From assembly GCA_038230415.1 (NCBI GenBank), contig JBBRNH010000015.1, positions 1-64,000 on the forward strand: a stretch of DNA of 64,000 bases, in the 5' to 3' direction. Origin of the DNA: JBBRNH01 sp038230415. Its GTDB lineage: Bacteria; Bacteroidota; Bacteroidia; Cytophagales; Spirosomataceae. Position numbers and translations under genes: made by a program. Of this stretch, positions 8,668-17,398 are shown piece after piece; within the stretch, counting starts at the first letter, position 1, and every line of letters begins with the position of its first letter. The notes under the pieces were generated by a model that searched no databases, was not told the DNA's origin, and saw only the letters and a program-made list of their open reading frames with translations.

Positions 8668-9456
8668 ATGAAACTATTCTTCCGCGAAATTGGCGAACCC
8701 ACCGCCCCGCCCATTGTGATTCTGCACGGTATCTTCGGTTCGTCTGATAACTGGCTGACGGTCAGCAAAACCATTGCCGCGCACGGCTACCGCGTCTTTG
8801 CCCTCGATCAGCGCAATCACGGCCAATCGCCCCGGAGTGATGAGTTTGGCTATCAGAGCATGGCCGCCGACCTGCACGAATTTCTGCTCGATCACAACCT
8901 GACCGATGTTGTGCTGGTGGGCCATTCGATGGGGGGCAAAACCGTGATGCAGTACGCCATGACATACAGACACGGCCCCCAGCCGCCGGTACTCTCAAAA
9001 CTCGTGGTGGTGGATATCGCGCCGAAGTTCTACCCGATTCATCACGCCGAAATCCTGCGCGGTCTCAACGCCATTGACCTGCTCAAACTCACGCATCGCA
9101 CCGAAGCCGACCATATTTTGAGCCGATACGAACCGATTCCGACGGTACGCCAGTTTTTGCTGAAAAATTTATATAGGACTGATAGTGAGACGTTTGCCTG
9201 GCGGCTTAACCTGCCCGTGATCGAGCGCGAACTACACGGCATCGGTGAAGAGCTGACCGATATGCATCCCGTGCTGACCCCGACGCTGTTTATCCGGGGT
9301 AGTGAATCGCCGTATATCTTGGACGAAGACCTGCCCGGAATTCGCCGGTTATTCCCTAACATGACCCTCGAAACCATTGCGGGCGCGGGCCACTGGGTGC
9401 AGGCCGAAAAACCAGCCGAGTTTGTTAAGCTGTTGCTGGGGTTTTCACAACTATAA
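8668..9456 (+). CDS. Alpha/beta hydrolase (YbfF-like esterase)
   Basis: A 262-aa alpha/beta-fold hydrolase. HGIFGSSDNW forms the oxyanion region, S87 in GHSMGG is the nucleophile, and the histidine in GAGHWV near residue 242 closes the triad; an Asp after strand 7 (about residue 215) is likely the acid. It is closest in style to YbfF/abhydrolase 1 esterases acting on small acyl esters; the substrate is unknown. I chose the ATG giving MKLFFREIG; an earlier in-frame ATG would add 20 residues encoded by the hairpin element, which is not credible. It follows selD on the same strand with only the hairpin between them. Confidence 0.87.
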   Translation: MKLFFREIGEPTAPPIVILHGIFGSSDNWLTVSKTIAAHGYRVFALDQRNHGQSPRSDEFGYQSMAADLHEFLLDHNLTDVVLVGHSMGGKTVMQYAMTYRHGPQPPVLSKLVVVDIAPKFYPIHHAEILRGLNAIDLLKLTHRTEADHILSRYEPIPTVRQFLLKNLYRTDSETFAWRLNLPVIERELHGIGEELTDMHPVLTPTLFIRGSESPYILDEDLPGIRRLFPNMTLETIAGAGHWVQAEKPAEFVKLLLGFSQL

Positions 9457-9576
9457 CGTTACCATCTGCTGCCCCGAAACGAGTGTTCGCTGCCGCAGGC
9501 TATCGTAATCTTCGTACCAAATCATGTTGCGAAGGTCGTACCTTTACGGCGTTGGCCCATTTGCCAGCCTCACCGA

Positions 9577-9765
9577 ATGACCTACCAGCAAGCGTACAAT
9601 CAACTGCTCGTTCTGATCGAGGAAATCGAAGACGAGACAACCCCGTTGGATGACCTCCCCGACAAAATCAAGACCGCTACTGACCTGATTGCCTATTGTC
9701 AGGAGCGATTGCGGTCGGTCGAAACAGCCTATCATCAGGCCGTAGCGCAGATTCAGAGCCGATAA
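9577..9765 (+). CDS. xseB: Exodeoxyribonuclease VII small subunit
   Basis: A 62-aa all-helical protein (MTYQQAYNQLLVLIEEIEDETTPLDDLPDKI...) matching the XseB pattern of two helices forming a coiled coil that decorates the XseA catalytic subunit of exonuclease VII, which degrades single-stranded DNA. Length is normal for Bacteroidota XseB. xseA, often next to it, is not in this window. The 120-bp gap before it has no clear signal. Confidence 0.85.
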   Translation: MTYQQAYNQLLVLIEEIEDETTPLDDLPDKIKTATDLIAYCQERLRSVETAYHQAVAQIQSR

Positions 9766-9769
9766 GTTG

Positions 9770-9777
9770 TAATTTTG
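9770..9777 (+). promoter_or_regulatory. TAnnTTTG promoter element
   Basis: TAATTTTG is an exact match to the Bacteroidota -7 consensus TAnnTTTG, right after the xseB stop. Transcription would start near 9784 and leave a leader of about 120 nt for the DUF937/OmpA gene. Confidence 0.5.
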
Positions 9778-9905
9778 CGGCAAAATTGTTTGCATTACGA
9801 AATAAACATTTACTAATTTTAGCATTCCGGGCTTGTGTGTGTCGAAGTGGTCGTAGAACGTTGCGTTTCGCGCCCGAATGTTCCCGGTAGCCAGGTCATT
9901 TCTCT

Positions 9906-11303
9906 ATGAATTTCTTTGCCGTATTTAACGAGATTGTCAATACCGACGCAATAGCCCGGGCCGCCCTGTATGTGGACGAACCCACCGACAAGACGCGCCG
10001 GGCTGTGCTGACCCTGTCGCACGCTATTTTTGGCGGATTGCTCAAACGCACCACCTCCGAAATTGGTGTGACTCAGCTTTTTACGTACATCCAGCGCGGA
10101 GGCTATACCGGCAGTCTGACCGCTAACATTGCCACCACCCTCAAAGACCCCGCCCATATTCATACACTCATTGGGCAGGGAAGCGACGTGATCGGGCGGT
10201 TGTTGCCGGGCATGAAAAGCTCCATCGCCACCATGATTTCGGGTTATGCCGGGGTCAGAAATTCATCGGCTATTTCGCTGCTGGGGCTAACGGCAGCATT
10301 GGTGCTGGATGTGCTGGGCCGTGAGGTGGTGGACAAAAAACTCGATGCCGACGGTCTGGCAAACGCTCTGTTTGACCAACGCGAAGCTTTTGTGGGAGCC
10401 GTGCCGCCATTGCTGTTGCCGCAATTGGTCGAAAAAGTTGGTATTCAACAGATTGTGGCTGGTGTTGCGGCTCCGGCCCGGCAACAGACGGTGTCGGCCC
10501 CGGCCATTACCCGCCCCGTGTCGGTGGCCCCGCCAACGGCGAGTTTTGCCCCCGTTCCTGATACGAACACCGATACCGGCAGCTTAGGCCGCTGGGTGAT
10601 TGGGGCCGTGCTGATCGCGGTGATGGGCGTGGTGGGCTTTCTGATCTACCAAAATACCCAAAACCATTCGGAGCCGACTTCGTCTCAAATTATTAACGAT
10701 ACCGTTGCCGATTCAGGCAGGGCATCCGTCGCAACCGATACCGTTGCCCGCTCGATGGCGGTGCCGATTGATGCGTCGGCCACCGGGCCTGCCGCCACAA
10801 CGCCTACCGCAACGTCATCAGCCGTTGCGCCGGTCATGCCGGTTGTCCCGCCTGCCGTTTCTCCGTCCGCCACATCAGCCGTGCCGGGCGCGGGTGGTTC
10901 CGTATCGGCTCAGATCCGGCCTTATTTAGCTGACCCGATTGCCAAAAAAGGCCGGACGTTTACGTTGTCCGGCTTGGGCTTCGCCACCGGCACCACTGAC
11001 CCTAAACCTGGTACTGAAGGCACCGTGAGTGACTTGATTGCGTTGCTGAAAGAAAATCCGACGCTGCAAATCCAGCTCGTTGGGTATGCCAATGATGCCA
11101 CTCTGCCGATGACCAACAAGAGTCTGTCGTTTAAGCGGGTGAACCAAATCAAGCAGCAACTCATCACGGCGGGCATTGATTTTCAGCGCGTTGATGCCGT
11201 TGGCCGGGGTTCGGGCGTGAAATTCAACCCCAACGATTCGACCCGCGTGCTGAAACCGCCCACCACGTTGCGGAAAATTGACCTCAAAGTCGTAGTCAAG
11301 TAA
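9906..11303 (+). CDS. DUF937 + membrane segment + OmpA-like domain protein
   Basis: A 465-aa envelope protein in three parts. Residues 1-170 are an Ala/Leu-rich helical DUF937-type domain (SHAIFGGLLKRTTSEIG, GSDVIGRLLPGMKSSIATMISGYAG). One transmembrane helix lies at about 227-247 (WVIGAVLIAVMGVVGFLIYQ), followed by a Ser/Thr/Pro/Ala linker to about residue 335. The C-terminus is a shortened OmpA-like domain (LSGLGFATGTT...LIALLKENPTLQIQLVGYAND...RVNQIKQQLITAGID). It probably ties the inner membrane to peptidoglycan, as other OmpA-domain proteins do; the role of DUF937 is unknown. No signal peptide is seen, so the N-terminal domain should be cytoplasmic. Confidence 0.85.
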   Translation: MNFFAVFNEIVNTDAIARAALYVDEPTDKTRRAVLTLSHAIFGGLLKRTTSEIGVTQLFTYIQRGGYTGSLTANIATTLKDPAHIHTLIGQGSDVIGRLLPGMKSSIATMISGYAGVRNSSAISLLGLTAALVLDVLGREVVDKKLDADGLANALFDQREAFVGAVPPLLLPQLVEKVGIQQIVAGVAAPARQQTVSAPAITRPVSVAPPTASFAPVPDTNTDTGSLGRWVIGAVLIAVMGVVGFLIYQNTQNHSEPTSSQIINDTVADSGRASVATDTVARSMAVPIDASATGPAATTPTATSSAVAPVMPVVPPAVSPSATSAVPGAGGSVSAQIRPYLADPIAKKGRTFTLSGLGFATGTTDPKPGTEGTVSDLIALLKENPTLQIQLVGYANDATLPMTNKSLSFKRVNQIKQQLITAGIDFQRVDAVGRGSGVKFNPNDSTRVLKPPTTLRKIDLKVVVK

Positions 11304-11394
11304 AACCGTCTGGTTTGACCAATCCCGCTGGCTGTTTTTTACGAACAACTCCCTGTTTATCCCGTTGAGTACCTGTTTAACAAACTCAACCAAC

Positions 11395-12378
11395 ATGAAA
11401 AACGCTGGAAAAACAGCCCTGATTACGGGCGCATCGAAAGGAATTGGTCTCGAACTGGCAAAATGCTTCGCCCATGATGGATACAACTTGGTATTAGTCG
11501 CCCTCGATAACGACGAGTTGCAGCGCACCGCCGACGCGCTCCGGCAGCAATTTGGCTGCACGGTTACAGCCGTTCAAAAAGACCTCTCGCAGGACAACGC
11601 GGCTGAGGAACTCTACAACCACGTGAAGAGAGAGGGCATGACCATCAACGCATTGGTGAACAACACGGGCATTGGCGAACACGGCAAATTTGCTACCGAG
11701 ACCGACTGGGATAAAGAAAAAGCCCTGATTCACATCAACATCGTGTCGCTCACCCACCTCACCAAGCTGTACGCAAAGGAGATGGTGGCCCGGAACGAGG
11801 GTAAGATTCTGAACCTCGCATCAATTGCCAGCACGATGCCCAATCCGCTGCTGGCCGTATATGGCGCGTCGAAAGCCTACGTGCTGTCGTTCTCCGAAGC
11901 GCTGCATAATGAGTTGAAAGACACCGACGTAACGGTAACGGCATTGCTGCCCGGTGCTACTGACACCGACTGGTTTCCGACGGCGGGCGCGGCCAACACG
12001 GTGGCTGGTCAGGGTAAGAAAGACGACCCGGCAGATGTGGCAAAAGTAGGCTACGAAGCCCTCATGAGCGGCAAAGACATGGTGGTTTACGGAGCAATGA
12101 ACAAGGCCATGATGGGCTTGGGCGCGTTTCAGTCGGAGCAGTCGAAAGCCGAAAACGCCCGCAAGCAGATGGAGCGGTATGACTCACCCGACGAGGAAAA
12201 AGACGAGCCGGTGTCGGCAATAGCCCTCGGCATTGGTATTGCCGCCGTGGTGCTGGCCGGCGTGGTGGTGGCGAGTGCCTACGGGTATAATCAACTGAGT
12301 TGGTACGACAAACTGCGCTACGGCTACGAAGGCGAAAAAGCGAAACGGAAGCTGATGAACTCGCTGTCAATGAATTAA
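11395..12378 (+). CDS. SDR-family oxidoreductase with C-terminal membrane tail
   Basis: A 327-aa classical short-chain dehydrogenase. TGASKGIG at 11-18 binds NAD(P), NNTGIGEHG supports the central sheet, and Y156-x-x-x-K160 (YGASK) with the Ser in LNLASIAS form the active site. The SDR core ends near residue 245. An acidic linker (DSPDEEKDEPVS) then leads to a hydrophobic helix (AIALGIGIAAVVLAGVVVASAYG) and a basic tail, so the enzyme is probably anchored in a membrane by its C-terminus. The start is the ATG before KNAGKTALITG; an in-frame start 10 codons upstream adds no family residues. Substrate unknown. A terminator follows. Confidence 0.88.
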   Translation: MKNAGKTALITGASKGIGLELAKCFAHDGYNLVLVALDNDELQRTADALRQQFGCTVTAVQKDLSQDNAAEELYNHVKREGMTINALVNNTGIGEHGKFATETDWDKEKALIHINIVSLTHLTKLYAKEMVARNEGKILNLASIASTMPNPLLAVYGASKAYVLSFSEALHNELKDTDVTVTALLPGATDTDWFPTAGAANTVAGQGKKDDPADVAKVGYEALMSGKDMVVYGAMNKAMMGLGAFQSEQSKAENARKQMERYDSPDEEKDEPVSAIALGIGIAAVVLAGVVVASAYGYNQLSWYDKLRYGYEGEKAKRKLMNSLSMN

Positions 12379-12402
12379 GCGTTTGTATTTAGCGTCATTA
12401 TC

Positions 12403-12436
12403 AAATCCTGTCCACCAAAAATGGGCAGGATTTTTT
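12403..12436 (+). terminator. Rho-independent terminator after the SDR gene
   Basis: AAATCCTGTCC pairs with GGGCAGGATTT around a short A-rich loop and is followed by a run of T (ATTTTTT). It lies 25 bp past the SDR stop. Confidence 0.8.
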
Positions 12437-12476
12437 ATGTTTGCCCTAAACCAGACACTAACCTAACTCATTCACG

Positions 12477-13031
12477 ATGCCTAACTGGCCCCGCCTGTCG
12501 TTTCCCCGCATTCCCATCGAGCGGATGTTTGCCATCATCGCTACCACCGTCAGCGTGTGTGCGTTGGTGCTGTCGTTTTATCAGGCCAACCTTGCCCGCC
12601 AACAGCAGTACGCATCGGTGTGGCCGTATCTGATGATCAGTACAACCAACGTGCCACCCGACCGAAAAACACCACAGTTTAGCATCGAACTCGATAACAA
12701 AGGCGTTGGCCCGGCCTCAATCGAACGATATGACATTGCCTACAAAGGCCATCATTTTTCTAATGAGAGCGACTATGTAGCGTATCTGAAGAAAGAAGGT
12801 CGGTTAGTAAATGACACAACGAGTTATTTTCAGCGTTCCGCGCTGTGGAAGGGGCGGGTGATTTCGGCGGGAGAGCAGTCGCACTGGTTCCTCATGCGCG
12901 GGCCGCTGGCTCGTTTTGCCGAGTCTGCTTTTAGTGAAACGAAGGTTACTATTCGCTTCAAATCCATCTACGGCGAAACTTGGGAATATCGGTCAGATGC
13001 CGAGGAAATGGTGGTGAAGGTGGCGGATTGA
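12477..13031 (+). CDS. Membrane-anchored protein of unknown function
   Basis: A 184-aa protein with one N-terminal membrane helix (about 17-37, MFAIIATTVSVCALVLSFYQ) followed by a soluble beta-rich domain (SIELDNKGVGPASIERYDIAYKG ... VTIRFKSIYGETWEYR). The motif NKGVGPA followed by beta strands is common in small membrane proteins whose outer part resembles an immunoglobulin-like fold. I do not recognise the family. It stands alone between a terminator and a minus-strand gene pair. Confidence 0.72.
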   Translation: MPNWPRLSFPRIPIERMFAIIATTVSVCALVLSFYQANLARQQQYASVWPYLMISTTNVPPDRKTPQFSIELDNKGVGPASIERYDIAYKGHHFSNESDYVAYLKKEGRLVNDTTSYFQRSALWKGRVISAGEQSHWFLMRGPLARFAESAFSETKVTIRFKSIYGETWEYRSDAEEMVVKVAD

Positions 13032-13070
13032 GAAGCGTTCAGGAACAGGGGGTTAACGGTCGTCAAAATT

Positions 13071-13214
13071 TCATTTTTTGTTGCCTGAACCATCCGATTT
13101 TTTAGCCCGTTGGCTCTTCGCTTTAATAGCCGGTTGCTCTATGACCCAACGCTGAAACTCAGGCGAATTCAGCAGTTGGCTTGTTATTGTGATTGTTTCA
13201 GTCGAAGTTTTCAT
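13071..13214 (-). CDS. Small basic-tailed protein, partner of the DUF6934-like gene
   Basis: A 47-aa frame starting at the ATG 13212-13214, four bases after the upstream gene's stop codon. The translation begins MKTSTETITITSQLLNSPEF and ends in a Lys/Ser-rich tail (AKSQRAKKSDGSGNKK). The tight spacing suggests translational coupling. Its composition (polar start, one amphipathic helix around LLNSPEFQRWVIEQPAI, basic tail) is like that of small partner proteins; I do not recognise it. The frame has no signal peptide and no membrane segment. Confidence 0.55.
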   Translation of the reverse strand: MKTSTETITITSQLLNSPEFQRWVIEQPAIKAKSQRAKKSDGSGNKK

Positions 13215-13218
13215 ACGA

Positions 13219-13656
13219 TTACGTTTTTCGCTTGATTAGATAACGAAGATACGGCTTGTTTCGCTGGAATAGTTCCTGCTCATTTTCAGTTTTTCCGAAC
13301 ACCTCAAATGGCAGATTAAGATCGTCGAGGAAAACAGAAATGGCTACCCTGTATAATCGGGTACGTGCTGGTGTGTTGCCCTCAATAATAACAGTGGCTG
13401 AGGCATGATGTGCCAGGAAGTCTTCTAAAATAGCGGCAACCGTAGCTAACACAATCGGCATATCCTGATTATTACTGACTGCCTGGTCTGTCAATCGCCC
13501 GTCTTCAATATCAACCAAGGCTAAATTGTAAATTTCGTTGCCGTCAACGGGGGTGAAAACCACCAACTTAGGAATCGTTTTATCAACACTGACGCTATTG
13601 AACCCGTAAAATAAGCGGTTGTCTGAAAAGTTGAATAAATACGGCTCGTAATTCAT
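13219..13656 (-). CDS. DUF6934-like protein of unknown function
   Basis: A 145-aa soluble protein (MNYEPYLFNFSDNRLFYGF...). The pattern KLVVFTPVDGNEIYNLALVDIEDG, SNNQDMPIVLATVAAILEDFL and VIIEGNTPARTRLYRVAIS resembles the Bacteroidota-specific DUF6934 family; this is a recollection, not a search. I chose the internal ATG at 13654-13656 because the frame upstream crosses the argG promoter region and looks non-coding. The stop is followed after four bases by a 47-aa frame, so these are a two-gene unit. Gene pairs of this size are sometimes toxin-antitoxin systems, but nothing in the sequence proves that. Confidence 0.6.
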   Translation of the reverse strand: MNYEPYLFNFSDNRLFYGFNSVSVDKTIPKLVVFTPVDGNEIYNLALVDIEDGRLTDQAVSNNQDMPIVLATVAAILEDFLAHHASATVIIEGNTPARTRLYRVAISVFLDDLNLPFEVFGKTENEQELFQRNKPYLRYLIKRKT

Positions 13657-13718
13657 AGCGGCAACATACCGCCAAAAGCCGGATATTTGCCCCGTCAATA
13701 TTCCGAATACAGTAGCCA

Positions 13719-14915
13719 ATGGCCCAGCAACAGAAAGTCGTTTTAGCATTCAGCGGAGGGTTAGATACCTCGTTTTGCGTTAAATACCTCACCGAAGACC
13801 GGGGTCTGGAGGTGCACTCGGTGCTGGTAGATACGGGTGGTTTCAGCCATGCTGATCTCCAGGCCATCGAAGACCGGGCCTATTCGCTCGGCGTGAAAAA
13901 CCACGTTACCATCGCCAAAACCGACGAATACTACCAGCAATGCCTGAAATTTCTGGTATATGGCAACGTCCTGAAAAACAACACCTACCCGCTCTGCGTG
14001 AGTGCCGAGCGTATTTTTCAGGCCATCGCCGTTGGCGAATACGCCCGCGAAATCGGGGCAACGGCCATCGCGCACGGCAGCACCGGGGCCGGTAACGATC
14101 AGGTTCGGTTCGATATGGCGTTTCGGATTCTGGCCCCCGAAGCCGAGATTATCACCCCCATCCGCGACCTCAAACTCAGCCGCGAAGCCGAAATTGACTA
14201 CCTCAAAGCCAAAGGCGTGGAGCAGGAATGGCACAAAGCGGCTTATTCGATCAACAAAGGTTTGTGGGGAACGTCGGTGGGCGGCAAAGAAACGCTGACC
14301 TCCGACCAATACCTGCCCGAATCGGCCTGGCCCACGCCGGTGAGCAAGGTTGAGCCGCAATCCGTCACGCTCCATTTCAGGCACGGTGAATTCGTTGGCA
14401 TTGATGCCGAGACGTTCCAGAACCCGGTGCTGGCAATCCAGAGACTGACCGCGTTGGCCGGGCCGTTCGGCATCGGGCGCGATATTCACACCGGCGATAC
14501 CATTATCGGTATCAAAGGGCGGGTTGGGTTCGAGGCTCCGGCTCCGCTCATCATCATCAAGGCGCACCACACGCTCGAAAAACACGTGCTGACCAAGTGG
14601 CAACTGTCGTGGAAAGACCAACTCGCCAATTTCTACGGCACCATGCTCCACGAAGGGCAGTTTATGGACCCCGTGATGCGGAACATCGAAACATTTCTGG
14701 CCGATACCCAACCGCACGTGACGGGCAAGGTGTTCGTGCAACTCGCCCCGTATCGGTTCACGGTGCTGGGCATCGAATCGGAGCATGACCTGATGGCGGC
14801 CAAATTTGGTTCTTACGGCGAAATGAACAACGCCTGGACGGGCGACGACGTGCGCGGATTCTCGAAAATAGCGTCGAATCAGGTGATGATTTACGAAGCT
14901 ATGAACAACAAATAG
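13719..14915 (+). CDS. argG: Argininosuccinate synthase
   Basis: A 398-aa enzyme joining citrulline and aspartate with ATP in arginine synthesis. The PP-loop AFSGGLDTS is at residues 10-18, and other family blocks are AHGSTGAGNDQVRFD and SINKGLWGTSVGGKE. Length is typical. It is divergent from the DUF6934-like gene, 62 bp apart; GATATTTG at 13682-13689 is a near match to the Bacteroidota -7 box. Its TAG stop overlaps by one base with the GTG start of a glycosyltransferase, so this is the first gene of an operon that ends with argC. Confidence 0.95.
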   Translation: MAQQQKVVLAFSGGLDTSFCVKYLTEDRGLEVHSVLVDTGGFSHADLQAIEDRAYSLGVKNHVTIAKTDEYYQQCLKFLVYGNVLKNNTYPLCVSAERIFQAIAVGEYAREIGATAIAHGSTGAGNDQVRFDMAFRILAPEAEIITPIRDLKLSREAEIDYLKAKGVEQEWHKAAYSINKGLWGTSVGGKETLTSDQYLPESAWPTPVSKVEPQSVTLHFRHGEFVGIDAETFQNPVLAIQRLTALAGPFGIGRDIHTGDTIIGIKGRVGFEAPAPLIIIKAHHTLEKHVLTKWQLSWKDQLANFYGTMLHEGQFMDPVMRNIETFLADTQPHVTGKVFVQLAPYRFTVLGIESEHDLMAAKFGSYGEMNNAWTGDDVRGFSKIASNQVMIYEAMNNK

Positions 14916-16186
14916 TGGCCCTGGCGATACCCGTTATCCTCGACAGCAGCCTGCTTGGCATGGGGCTGTATCACCGGCAGGCCCGAACCGGCATCTGGCG
15001 CGTGGCCGAGGTGCTGGCGCAGGGGCTATCCCAACAGTCGGCGGTGGCGTTATCGCTGGCCGCACCGACGCACGTGGCCGAATCACTCCGGTGGGCGAAG
15101 ATGGAACAAACTGACAGTCAGACAGTTTATGATTTTGTAAATGACCACGCCGGGCTGCACCGCGCCCGTTTTGAAAACAGGCTGCTCGCGCCGTTTGCCC
15201 CGGCAAGTCTTTCGGCTAAACTCATCCGGCAAAGTTTTTACCAACTCAACCGGGCGGTGGGCCGTCTCAATGGCCGGTTTGCCGTGTCGCGCTGGCCCGC
15301 TGGCACCGTTTACCACAGCCCGCTTTTTGTCATTCCCGAAGCCGTTCGGCTGGCCCGGCACGTGACCAAGGTGCAGATGATTCACGACATGATTCCGGTG
15401 TTTCATCCTGAATGGTTTCGGGCCGGGGAGCAGACGCTCAATCAGGTGCTGGCAACGCTGCAACCCGATATGGCGATAATGGTAAATTCGCAGGCCACCA
15501 AAGACGATTTCTGCCATTACACCAACTTCGACCCGGCCCGCGTGTGGGTAACGCGGCTGGCGGCTTCGCGCGAGTTGTTTTACCCGGAGCCGGACGAGGC
15601 TAAACAACGGGCCGTGCAAAACCGGCTGAACGTGGGCGAAGGGCCGTATCTGTTGAGTGTAGCCACCCTGGAACCCCGTAAAAACATCGCGCATCTGATC
15701 CGGTGCTTCGTTCGGCTGATCGAATCGGGCGAGTTACCGGCGGATGTTCGGCTGGTGCTGGCTGGCACACGCGGCTGGCACCTGAACGCGGTGCTGCCGG
15801 GAAAATCGCTGCCCGACGCGATAAAAAACCGGCTGGTGTTCACCGGCTTTGTGCCGGATACTGACCTGGCCGCACTCTATTCGGGAGCGATGGCTTTTGT
15901 GTATCCGTCGCTGTATGAAGGCTTTGGCCTGCCACCATTAGAGGCTATGCAGTGCGGCCTGCCCGTTATCACGTCCAACGTATCGTCGCTGCCCGAAGTG
16001 GTGGGTGATGCCGCGCTGACGGTATCGCCTACCGATGCCGACGCACTTTGCCAGGCGTTGCTGCGGGTGGTTGAGTCGCCCGCGCTGCGGGCCGACCTGA
16101 GCAGACGGGCGTTGGCACGGGCTGAGTTGTTTTCGTGGCATACCTTTGTGCAGCAGCATCTTGATTTATACCGGCAAATTGCCTGA
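14915..16186 (+). CDS. Family 1/4 glycosyltransferase
   Basis: A 423-aa GT-B glycosyltransferase. The C-terminal nucleotide-sugar half is clear: SVATLEPRKNIAHLIRCF, VLAGTRGWH, VFTGFVPDTDLAALYSGAMAFVYPSLYEGFGLPPLEAMQCGLPVITSN (broken here only for reading), with the E-x7-E signature at YEGFGLPPLE and SSLPEVVGDAA after it. The N-terminal half starts AIPVILDSSLLGMGLYHRQARTGIWR. The start is a GTG that overlaps the argG stop by one base, so it should be translationally coupled. Such enzymes add sugars to polysaccharides or glycolipids; the acceptor is unknown. Its place between argG and argC is unusual. Confidence 0.87.
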   Translation: MALAIPVILDSSLLGMGLYHRQARTGIWRVAEVLAQGLSQQSAVALSLAAPTHVAESLRWAKMEQTDSQTVYDFVNDHAGLHRARFENRLLAPFAPASLSAKLIRQSFYQLNRAVGRLNGRFAVSRWPAGTVYHSPLFVIPEAVRLARHVTKVQMIHDMIPVFHPEWFRAGEQTLNQVLATLQPDMAIMVNSQATKDDFCHYTNFDPARVWVTRLAASRELFYPEPDEAKQRAVQNRLNVGEGPYLLSVATLEPRKNIAHLIRCFVRLIESGELPADVRLVLAGTRGWHLNAVLPGKSLPDAIKNRLVFTGFVPDTDLAALYSGAMAFVYPSLYEGFGLPPLEAMQCGLPVITSNVSSLPEVVGDAALTVSPTDADALCQALLRVVESPALRADLSRRALARAELFSWHTFVQQHLDLYRQIA

Positions 16187-16192
16187 ACGCGC

Positions 16193-17398
16193 TTGACAAA
16201 ACCCCGAACCTATTATGCCGATGGCAAATTAGCCGCCCGGCTGCGGCTGCTCGACCGGCTCGTGGATGGCTATGCGCGTTTGCGACCCAAAAAACGGTTG
16301 GCAACTGCACCCGGCCCGGTTCGGCCTGCCATATTGTTTCTAACGTCGGGGCATCTGGGCGACGCGCTGATTTTGTCTTATCTGTTTCCGGCAGTGCGGC
16401 AGCACTACCCCGATGCGGTGATTGACGTGGTGGCCGGGGGCTGGTGTGCGCCCGTCTGGATCGGCAATCCGTATATCAGGCGGGTGATAACGCTCAACCA
16501 TTCTAACACCAACCGCAGTGCCACCCCACGCCTGTCTAAATGGATGGGCTTTGCCAAAACAACCCGGTTAGCCATTGCCGCGCTCCGCAGCAGTCGCTAC
16601 GATTATTCGATAGACATCCGGTTCACGAGCGCACCGATGCACTTTTTGCTGCCCTTTATTCGCGTCCGGTACAGTATCGGGTTCGGTACGCGGGGCTGGG
16701 GGGGGCTGTTAGACAGCGAGTTCTTTTTGCCCGACGGCGCGTTTCATATCGCTACGGTGCTGGGCCGGTTACTGACCCCGTTGGGTATCGAAACCGATGC
16801 CAAAACCATTAACCCTTATTTTGCCGGGGCCGATACGCCAATCGGGCAGGTCTGGCAGAAAATTGGCACACCGCAGCCAGCCGGGTCGGTGGTGTTGCTC
16901 TGCCCCGAAGCCGGTAGTGACGAACGCACCTTGCCCGCCCTATTTTGGCAGGAAATCGCCGAACGGGTTCTGGATGCAACGGACAGCACACTGATATTTT
17001 GCGGCCAACTGGCATCCACAACCGCTATCTGCCGGGCCATCAGCGCGGTACACCCGGCAGTTGCTCCCCGATTGGTGTCGGCAGTGGGGCGGCTAACGAT
17101 TCAGGAACTGGCCGCGCTGGCCCGGTCGGCCCGGTTTGCCCTGACGCTGGATTCATTACCGGCCCACCTGAACGTTATCTTCTGCCCGACGGTTGCGTTT
17201 TTCAACAATGGGATGGGCCTCCAGTTTTTTCCGATCAATGCCCGGCCCACGCTCGTGTTGCACAACCACGCCGAGAGCCGGTTGCTGACCCTTGACCGGG
17301 CCGGTTTTAATAGTCAGTACGTCGAAAATTTTGACACAACGGCCATTAATACGGTCTTTACCTGGTTGGCAGACAGAGACTTAACACAATCAGCATGA
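16193..17398 (+). CDS. Family 9 glycosyltransferase (heptosyltransferase-like)
   Basis: A 401-aa protein of the GT9/LPS heptosyltransferase type. FLTSGHLGDALILSYLFPAVRQHYPDAVIDVV is the usual N-terminal nucleotide-fold start, and VVLLCPEAGSDERTLPALFWQEIAERVL followed by LARSARFALTLDSLPAHL matches the C-terminal donor-binding half, where GT9 enzymes usually have a T/S-D-S-x-x-x-H motif. The start is probably a TTG six bases after the previous stop; no ATG lies in a better place. Its TGA overlaps the argC ATG as ATGA. It likely adds a sugar to lipopolysaccharide or a related glycan. Confidence 0.82.
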   Translation: MTKPRTYYADGKLAARLRLLDRLVDGYARLRPKKRLATAPGPVRPAILFLTSGHLGDALILSYLFPAVRQHYPDAVIDVVAGGWCAPVWIGNPYIRRVITLNHSNTNRSATPRLSKWMGFAKTTRLAIAALRSSRYDYSIDIRFTSAPMHFLLPFIRVRYSIGFGTRGWGGLLDSEFFLPDGAFHIATVLGRLLTPLGIETDAKTINPYFAGADTPIGQVWQKIGTPQPAGSVVLLCPEAGSDERTLPALFWQEIAERVLDATDSTLIFCGQLASTTAICRAISAVHPAVAPRLVSAVGRLTIQELAALARSARFALTLDSLPAHLNVIFCPTVAFFNNGMGLQFFPINARPTLVLHNHAESRLLTLDRAGFNSQYVENFDTTAINTVFTWLADRDLTQSA

